Notes under the pieces: model-generated
Seen by the model: the letters and a program-made list of their open reading frames with translations, nothing else
Database searches by the model: none
What the model was told of the DNA's origin: nothing
Assembly: GCA_965228435.1 (NCBI GenBank)
Contig: OZ245818.1
Location: forward strand, 868,001-932,000
Direction of reading: 5' to 3'
Length of the DNA stretch: 64,000 nt
DNA from: Hoeflea_A sp965228435
Lineage (GTDB): Bacteria; Pseudomonadota; Alphaproteobacteria; Rhizobiales; Rhizobiaceae
In this document: positions 59,322 to 64,000 of the stretch, in pieces
How the letters are laid out: each line of letters begins with the position of its first letter
How positions within the stretch are numbered: the stretch's first letter is position 1
Made by a program: the position numbers and the translations under genes

Positions 59322-61874
59322 TCAAAGCCGCGGATCGACTGGCTCGCTTTCGAGCGCCAGCACACCGAGCACGCATTCGTGGACCTTGGACAGCGACTGC
59401 TTTTCGACGAAGCGGTGCAGGCCTTCGAGGCCGAGCTTGAACTCCCGTTCCGCCAAGGAGAATTTGCGTCCGAGGCCGCGATGGCGCAGCCGTTCGATAT
59501 TGTCCGGAAGATCGTAGTCCGGGCCGTAGATGATCCGCAGATAATCGCGGCCACGCACTTTCATCGCCGGTTGGATGAAACCCTTCTCGCCGATCAGCAG
59601 GAACGAATTAGGCTTGACGACAAGGCCCTCGCCGCCAGCATTCGTGTGTTCCAGCCACCAGTCGACCACTTCGGCGCGCTGGCTCTCGTCGGTGGCATCG
59701 ATGCGACGCCAGCCGGTGGTGTGCAGGATGGAATCATGAGCCGCCAGCGCGGTCAGCGTTTCCATGTGCCATACATGCGGCTTGTCGGAATGCACCGCAC
59801 CCTCCGACGCTAGGAGGTGAAAGGGGGCGATACGGTAATCCTCGATGCTCTCGGCGGCCCAGCAATAGCCATCGATCGTGCTGGCCATTCGCCTGGCATT
59901 GTCTCGTCGGGCCGCGGCAGCGTCTTTCAGCGTTTCGAGCCCGTCGATGGCGCCGGCCGCATCGATTGCGCCCATGAGCGCTTCGGCTGAAGCCAGTGCG
60001 GCAGCGTGGGTCGGTTGATACTGCCGTTGCAACAGTTCGGACGCCTTGGCCGACCAGGGCATGATTTCGGCATCGAGCAAGAGCCATTCGGTCGATAATG
60101 AGCTCCACAGATCTGCCCGATCGATTGCCTTTGCAAACCGTTCCACGACTGCGGCTTCCAGTTCGGCATCCCGGAAAAATGGCCGGCCGGTGCGCGTATA
60201 GATGATTCCCGCCTTTCCATCCTCGACACCGAAGCGGGCTTGCGCCGCCTCAGCGCTGCGGGCAACAACCAGAAGCGCCCGCGATCCCATGTGTTTTTCT
60301 TCGACAACGAGGTCGGTCATGCCGCGCTCGGCAAAGAAATCCATCGCCATTTCCGGGCGCTCCAGAAAAGGCCCCTCGGTCGCCGTGGGCGACGCTGCCA
60401 TGGTTGGCGGCAGATAGGTCAGCCAGCGCGGATCAACCGCGAAACGGCTGGCCACTTCCAGCGCAGCGAGACTGTTTTCTTCTGGAATAAGCACCGAGCT
60501 GAAGAAACGGGTTTCGATGCGCCGCTTGCCGGCATAGTCGTCGAAATAGAGCAGCCGGTCATTGTCCTGCTGAGCCGTGCGACCGGTTTTGTAATCGAGC
60601 GGCCGGGCGGGCTCGCAATACTGCTCGTGGGCTGCAACCGAGATGATCTCCCGCTCCGGCCAGCGCAGGGCGGTCAGCTTGCCGCCGAACACACAGCCCG
60701 TATCGATGCACAGAGTGTTGTTGAGCCAATCGGCTTCAAGCGTCGGCGTGTGGCCATATATGACGGCCGCATCGCCGCGATACTCGCGCGCCCATTCGAG
60801 ACGGACCGGCAATCCGAATTCATCGACTTCACCGGTGGTATCGCCAAACATGGCGAAGTTTCGAACGGCACCGGAGCCGCGGCCGTGCATCTCTTCCTTC
60901 AGTCCGGCATGGGCTATCACCAGCGCACCGCCCGCCAGCCAGGCATGCGAGCGCAGATCGTATGTGAAGTCTCTGGCCCGCTCACGAAACGCCTCCGACA
61001 TCTGCTCCAGCTCCGCCGCTGTGAGATCCAGGCCGTGGTTGAGTTTGACGTTGCGTCCGTTCAGCCATTTGTTGAGCTTGAAATCATGGTTGCCCACGAC
61101 GCATTGCGCCGTGCCCGCGGCGCACATGCCCATGACGAGACGCAGGCAGTCGACATTGCGCGGACCGCGATCGCAGATGTCGCCAACGAAGAATGCCGTG
61201 CGGCCATCAGGATGACGGGCGCTGATCAGGTCCTCCGATCCCGGTTCATGGGCATCGATGGCGTAGCCGAGCTCCGTCAGCAGTTCGCTCAACTCGTCGA
61301 AACAGCCGTGAACGTCGCCAATGATGTCGAACGGCCCCGTTTGATGGCGTTGGTCGGTCCAGAGCGGCTCGCGAACGATCTCAAGCGCGTCGACCTGATC
61401 CGGCGTCTTCATGATCTGGATCTCGCGGAATCCTTCCTTCCGCATCCCACGCAAGCCACGGCGGAGTTCGCGTGAGTGATTGCGCGGCACATGAATGCCG
61501 TAATCGCGGTTTCCGCGGGTCTTGTTGCGCCCGTGGCAGATATCCGGGTCGATATCGAGCACCAGCGCCACCGGCAAGGCATGGTATTGGCGCGCCAGGC
61601 GGACCAGCTTGGCGCGGTCCTCGCGACGCACTGATGTCGCATCGATGACCGTCAGCTTGCGCCTCCGCAACCGGATTGCAGCGGTTGCGTGGACCAGCTC
61701 GAAGGCATCGGCGGTCGCCGACTGGTCAGTCTCGTCGTCGCAGACAAGCGCGCGGCACCGATCCGACGATATGATTTCGGATTCCAGAAAATGCTTTGCC
61801 GCAAAGGAGGACTTGCCGGACCCGGTGGGCCCGACCAGCACGACCAGCGCGAAATCGGGGATCGATAGTTTCAT
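59322..61874 (-). CDS. pnkp: polynucleotide kinase-phosphatase-ligase Pnkp (RNA repair)
   Basis: This 850-residue three-domain RNA repair protein has a 5'-polynucleotide kinase (P-loop GPTGSGKSS residues 15-23), a calcineurin-like 2',3'-phosphatase (GDVHG 186-190, GDICDRG 231-237, GNHD 261-264), and an adenylyltransferase/ligase domain with the nucleotidyl Lys K527 in KHMGSR. Together they heal and seal broken RNA. The downstream-overlapping Hen1 gene marks the end. The length and order match the bacterial Pnkp of the Pnkp/Hen1 system. It is translationally coupled to hen1 (4-bp overlap). Confidence 0.96.
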   Translation of the reverse strand: MKLSIPDFALVVLVGPTGSGKSSFAAKHFLESEIISSDRCRALVCDDETDQSATADAFELVHATAAIRLRRRKLTVIDATSVRREDRAKLVRLARQYHALPVALVLDIDPDICHGRNKTRGNRDYGIHVPRNHSRELRRGLRGMRKEGFREIQIMKTPDQVDALEIVREPLWTDQRHQTGPFDIIGDVHGCFDELSELLTELGYAIDAHEPGSEDLISARHPDGRTAFFVGDICDRGPRNVDCLRLVMGMCAAGTAQCVVGNHDFKLNKWLNGRNVKLNHGLDLTAAELEQMSEAFRERARDFTYDLRSHAWLAGGALVIAHAGLKEEMHGRGSGAVRNFAMFGDTTGEVDEFGLPVRLEWAREYRGDAAVIYGHTPTLEADWLNNTLCIDTGCVFGGKLTALRWPEREIISVAAHEQYCEPARPLDYKTGRTAQQDNDRLLYFDDYAGKRRIETRFFSSVLIPEENSLAALEVASRFAVDPRWLTYLPPTMAASPTATEGPFLERPEMAMDFFAERGMTDLVVEEKHMGSRALLVVARSAEAAQARFGVEDGKAGIIYTRTGRPFFRDAELEAAVVERFAKAIDRADLWSSLSTEWLLLDAEIMPWSAKASELLQRQYQPTHAAALASAEALMGAIDAAGAIDGLETLKDAAAARRDNARRMASTIDGYCWAAESIEDYRIAPFHLLASEGAVHSDKPHVWHMETLTALAAHDSILHTTGWRRIDATDESQRAEVVDWWLEHTNAGGEGLVVKPNSFLLIGEKGFIQPAMKVRGRDYLRIIYGPDYDLPDNIERLRHRGLGRKFSLAEREFKLGLEGLHRFVEKQSLSKVHECVLGVLALESEPVDPRL

Positions 61875-63286
61875 GCCCCCTCCTCCTCGGCTGACGGACG
61901 TTCGAAGACGGCCATCTGCGACGGTGCGCCGTGGGTTTTGTCAATCGGCCCCAGAGGCAACAGGGTCACCCCATAGCCGTACTCCTCGGCAACCGGCCGG
62001 CACCAGTCTTCGAATTCCTGGCGCGTCCATTCGAACCGATGATCCGAATGCCGCAACGTACCCTCGGCCATGCCTTCGAACAGGGTGTTGTATTCACGGT
62101 TTGGTGTGGTCACCAGGACAAGACCGGGCGCCGCCTCACCGAACACGGACATGACCAGAGCTGGCAGACGCGGCGGATCGATATGTTCGATCACCTCGAC
62201 CAGGGTCGCCGCATCGAACCCGCGCCAGCGCCGATCGCCATAGGTTGCACTGCCGAGCTGCAGGCTGATGCGCTCGCGCAGGGCATCACCAGCCTCGTCG
62301 AGTTTGAGCCGGCGGGCAGCGCGTTCAAGCGACGCGACCGACGGATCTGCACCGAGAATGCGGGTCAGACCCCGTTGCCTCAGGAGCCGCTGCAACAGTC
62401 GGCCCTCGCCGCAACCAATATCGACGACCGACGTCACCCCACGTTTCGCCAACGCCTCGGAGACCGCTTCCAGGCGCAGTTCATGCAGCCTGATCGGCTT
62501 TTCCAGCGACAGCTCGCCTTCCGATTTCGCCTGCTCGGCTTCCTCCTCCGCTTCCGGATCGCTTTCGGCCAACCTCGACAACGCCTGATCGACCAGTCCA
62601 CGCCGGTGCTTGAGCGAACGGCGAGCGATCAGCTCACGCGCCGGATGGTCGGCCAGCCAGCCTTCGCCCTTGGCCAGCAGATTGTCGATTTCCTGCTGGT
62701 CGATCCAATAGTGCTTCGCATTGTCGAGCACCGGAACCAGAACATAGAGATGGTTCAGAAGATCCTTGAGCCGGACGGTCCCGCTAATCGTCAGTGAGAA
62801 GAGATCGCGACCGGGTGCGGCGCTGAGTACGCTGACGGCAACGGAGTAGCCAAGCGGCTCGAACAATTGGCGCACGAAGTCTTCGCCACCGGAAGACGAA
62901 ACCGGAACCACCCGCGCCTCGAACGGCAGGGGTCGGTCGGCAAGTGCCTGCCGCTCTTTGGACTTGCCGGCCATGGATTGGCCGAAGCAGCGGCCAAGCG
63001 CGACGGACAGAAAGGAACCGGCCGCATAGGCGCGGTCATTGACATATTGGTCGAGCAGGCCATCGGCACGACCGCCCTTGCCACGCACCAGGGCGACGGG
63101 ATCCACGTCGAGGTAGAGCACCGCCGTCGAACGCTCTTCCGACGCGGCGGAATAGAAGATGACCGCCCTGCCGGCACTGACATCACGTTCGTGCAGGTGT
63201 GCCGGATGCTTGTGCAACAGGAAGCCAAGATCGCTGGCCGCGTAGTCGCTGCCCTCCGGCGCCGTGAGTGTGAGTTCGATCTGCAT
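61871..63286 (-). CDS. hen1: RNA 3'-terminal ribose 2'-O-methyltransferase Hen1
   Basis: This 471-residue protein has an N-terminal ligase-activating domain of about 240 residues and a C-terminal methyltransferase with SAM motif VVDIGCGEGRLL near residues 287-298 and the Hen1 metal site E364, E367, H368 with a downstream His (413-416, in RHSDHRFEW). It adds a 2'-O-methyl group at the 3' end of a broken RNA, which marks it for or protects it during repair by Pnkp. I chose the ATG at 63286; a longer frame from 63307 has no support. It is the first gene of the repair operon. Confidence 0.95.
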   Translation of the reverse strand: MQIELTLTAPEGSDYAASDLGFLLHKHPAHLHERDVSAGRAVIFYSAASEERSTAVLYLDVDPVALVRGKGGRADGLLDQYVNDRAYAAGSFLSVALGRCFGQSMAGKSKERQALADRPLPFEARVVPVSSSGGEDFVRQLFEPLGYSVAVSVLSAAPGRDLFSLTISGTVRLKDLLNHLYVLVPVLDNAKHYWIDQQEIDNLLAKGEGWLADHPARELIARRSLKHRRGLVDQALSRLAESDPEAEEEAEQAKSEGELSLEKPIRLHELRLEAVSEALAKRGVTSVVDIGCGEGRLLQRLLRQRGLTRILGADPSVASLERAARRLKLDEAGDALRERISLQLGSATYGDRRWRGFDAATLVEVIEHIDPPRLPALVMSVFGEAAPGLVLVTTPNREYNTLFEGMAEGTLRHSDHRFEWTRQEFEDWCRPVAEEYGYGVTLLPLGPIDKTHGAPSQMAVFERPSAEEEGA

Positions 63287-63443
63287 CGCGGGTCGCTGTT
63301 TCCGCAACCCGTCCGGTGCGGTTGGCTTATCGTTTCATCGGTTCTGGGAACCCGGCTGCTGCGGCCGGAACCACTGTCGCGCAGGTTGTACTCGCCTTAT
63401 GGGCGGAATTGCGGCGCTTGTCCATGCGATGAACCCTGGCCTC

Positions 63444-64000
63444 TCAAAGCGCCCCGAGGATCAGATCGGCAACGATGCTGAAGTCTCGGTTATAGCGGTG
63501 CCCACCGGGGACCCGATGGAAACGGTAGTCGGCTGACGGCTCGCAGGCCATGTCGGTTTCTTCTTCGCCGATGACACAGACCAGACGCTGTGATGGCAGG
63601 TGCGCAATCGCTGCGGTGACATCGTGGCTGCCGCGAATGATCCCAACCATGCCGAGGAGGCTGATGCTGAACTCTGTTTTGCGAAACGGGCTCAACAGCG
63701 CGATCAGGTCGACCCTGTCGCGCATGCCTTCATGCATGAGCGGCCAGGCGAAGGGCAGCGTGTCGGCGCCGAAAGAATACCCGGCAAGGATAACCGTGTC
63801 GGTCCGCCATAACTCGGCGAAACGGGCGATCAGCCGGTCATTGTCCGCCGCCATGACCTCGGGAGCCTGTTCATGCCAGAAGTAGCGCAGCGAACTGATG
63901 CCGACGACCCCGTATCCGCGGGCAGCAAGCGCATCGGCCATTCCCTGCATGGTGCCACTCCAACCGGTATCACCTGACCACAGCACGACGAGGCCTTGCA
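63444..64000 (-). CDS. acvB: AcvB/VirJ family protein (serine hydrolase domain), partial
   Basis: The visible 185-residue C-terminal part is open through the right window edge. It shows the domain start GLVVLWSGDTGW, the nucleophile elbow GYSFGAD with Ser, and an ending GGHRYNRDFSIVAD with the catalytic His. That is the AcvB/VirJ C-terminal domain, which in Agrobacterium hydrolyses lysyl-phosphatidylglycerol in the periplasm. The N-terminal part and start codon are outside the window. A phosphatidylglycerol-modifying lpiA gene often sits beside it, but would lie to the right. Confidence 0.88.
   Translation of the reverse strand, partial: QGLVVLWSGDTGWSGTMQGMADALAARGYGVVGISSLRYFWHEQAPEVMAADNDRLIARFAELWRTDTVILAGYSFGADTLPFAWPLMHEGMRDRVDLIALLSPFRKTEFSISLLGMVGIIRGSHDVTAAIAHLPSQRLVCVIGEEETDMACEPSADYRFHRVPGGHRYNRDFSIVADLILGAL

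Noticed and set aside
1..64000. CRISPR array or integrase/IS insertion
   Set aside because: I saw no regularly spaced repeats, transposase or integrase reading frame. The only repeats are the twin palindromes and short operator-like sites.

Overview
The window is GC-rich, densely coded DNA from an alphaproteobacterium, most likely of the Rhizobiales (Hyphomicrobiales). Signs of this are an AcvB/VirJ-type protein, DUF1127, DUF1194, DUF3422 and DUF2164 proteins, an rsmE next to an alphaproteobacterial-type gshA, and several ABC uptake operons run by GntR, DeoR, LysR and AraC regulators. I saw no phage, IS element, CRISPR array, tRNA or rRNA. The two ends cut through genes: a sugar/nucleoside-type ABC ATPase on the left and an AcvB/VirJ-type hydrolase on the right.

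1-15214: a large accessory catabolic island. One minus-strand operon (M20 amidohydrolase, Rieske oxygenase, ABC ATPase) faces a GntR repressor and a divergent HAE/PCxxC deaminase. A nine-gene minus-strand operon (cyclase-type hydrolase, VOC protein, polysaccharide-deacetylase-like hydrolase, two SDRs, amidase, three-subunit xanthine-dehydrogenase-like molybdenum hydroxylase) faces a LysR regulator. Together they look like uptake, hydroxylation, deamination and hydrolytic ring opening of an N-heterocycle. I do not recognise the pathway. An 18-bp perfect palindrome and a second copy of its core mark the probable GntR operators.

15309-18547: GST, a DUF1194 secreted protein, and a tandem pair of SAM methyltransferases. 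The first of the pair has an in-frame TAG that cuts off a conserved tail.

18572-31133: a DeoR-controlled amine/betaine module. It has two dimethylglycine/sarcosine-dehydrogenase-like flavoproteins, two choline-kinase-like phosphotransferases, an IMPase-family phosphatase and a glycine-betaine-type ABC transporter with a fused double permease. TGTTGA repeats occur in both divergent promoters.

31150-37874: a branched-chain-amino-acid-type ABC operon (livKGFHM order) ending in an alpha/beta hydrolase, behind an AraC regulator. 38048-44743: small loci, namely a DUF4142 plus cupredoxin pair, a tandem-HxlR regulator with a VOC gene and 20-bp operator repeats, DUF3422, and a GntR-amidotransferase-LysE operon.

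44766-54610: mostly housekeeping genes (rsmE, gshA, xseA), with a DUF937 protein, a DUF1127 protein beside a LysR regulator, twin CTAG-bounded palindromes, an ankyrin protein and an MFS exporter lacking a normal start. 54780-58564: a compact plus-strand cluster with a divergent S-adenosylhomocysteinase-like enzyme, a GNAT, a second deaminase and a glutathionylspermidine-synthase-like ATP-grasp ligase; this may be an undescribed small-molecule pathway. 59322-63286: a Pnkp-Hen1 RNA repair operon.
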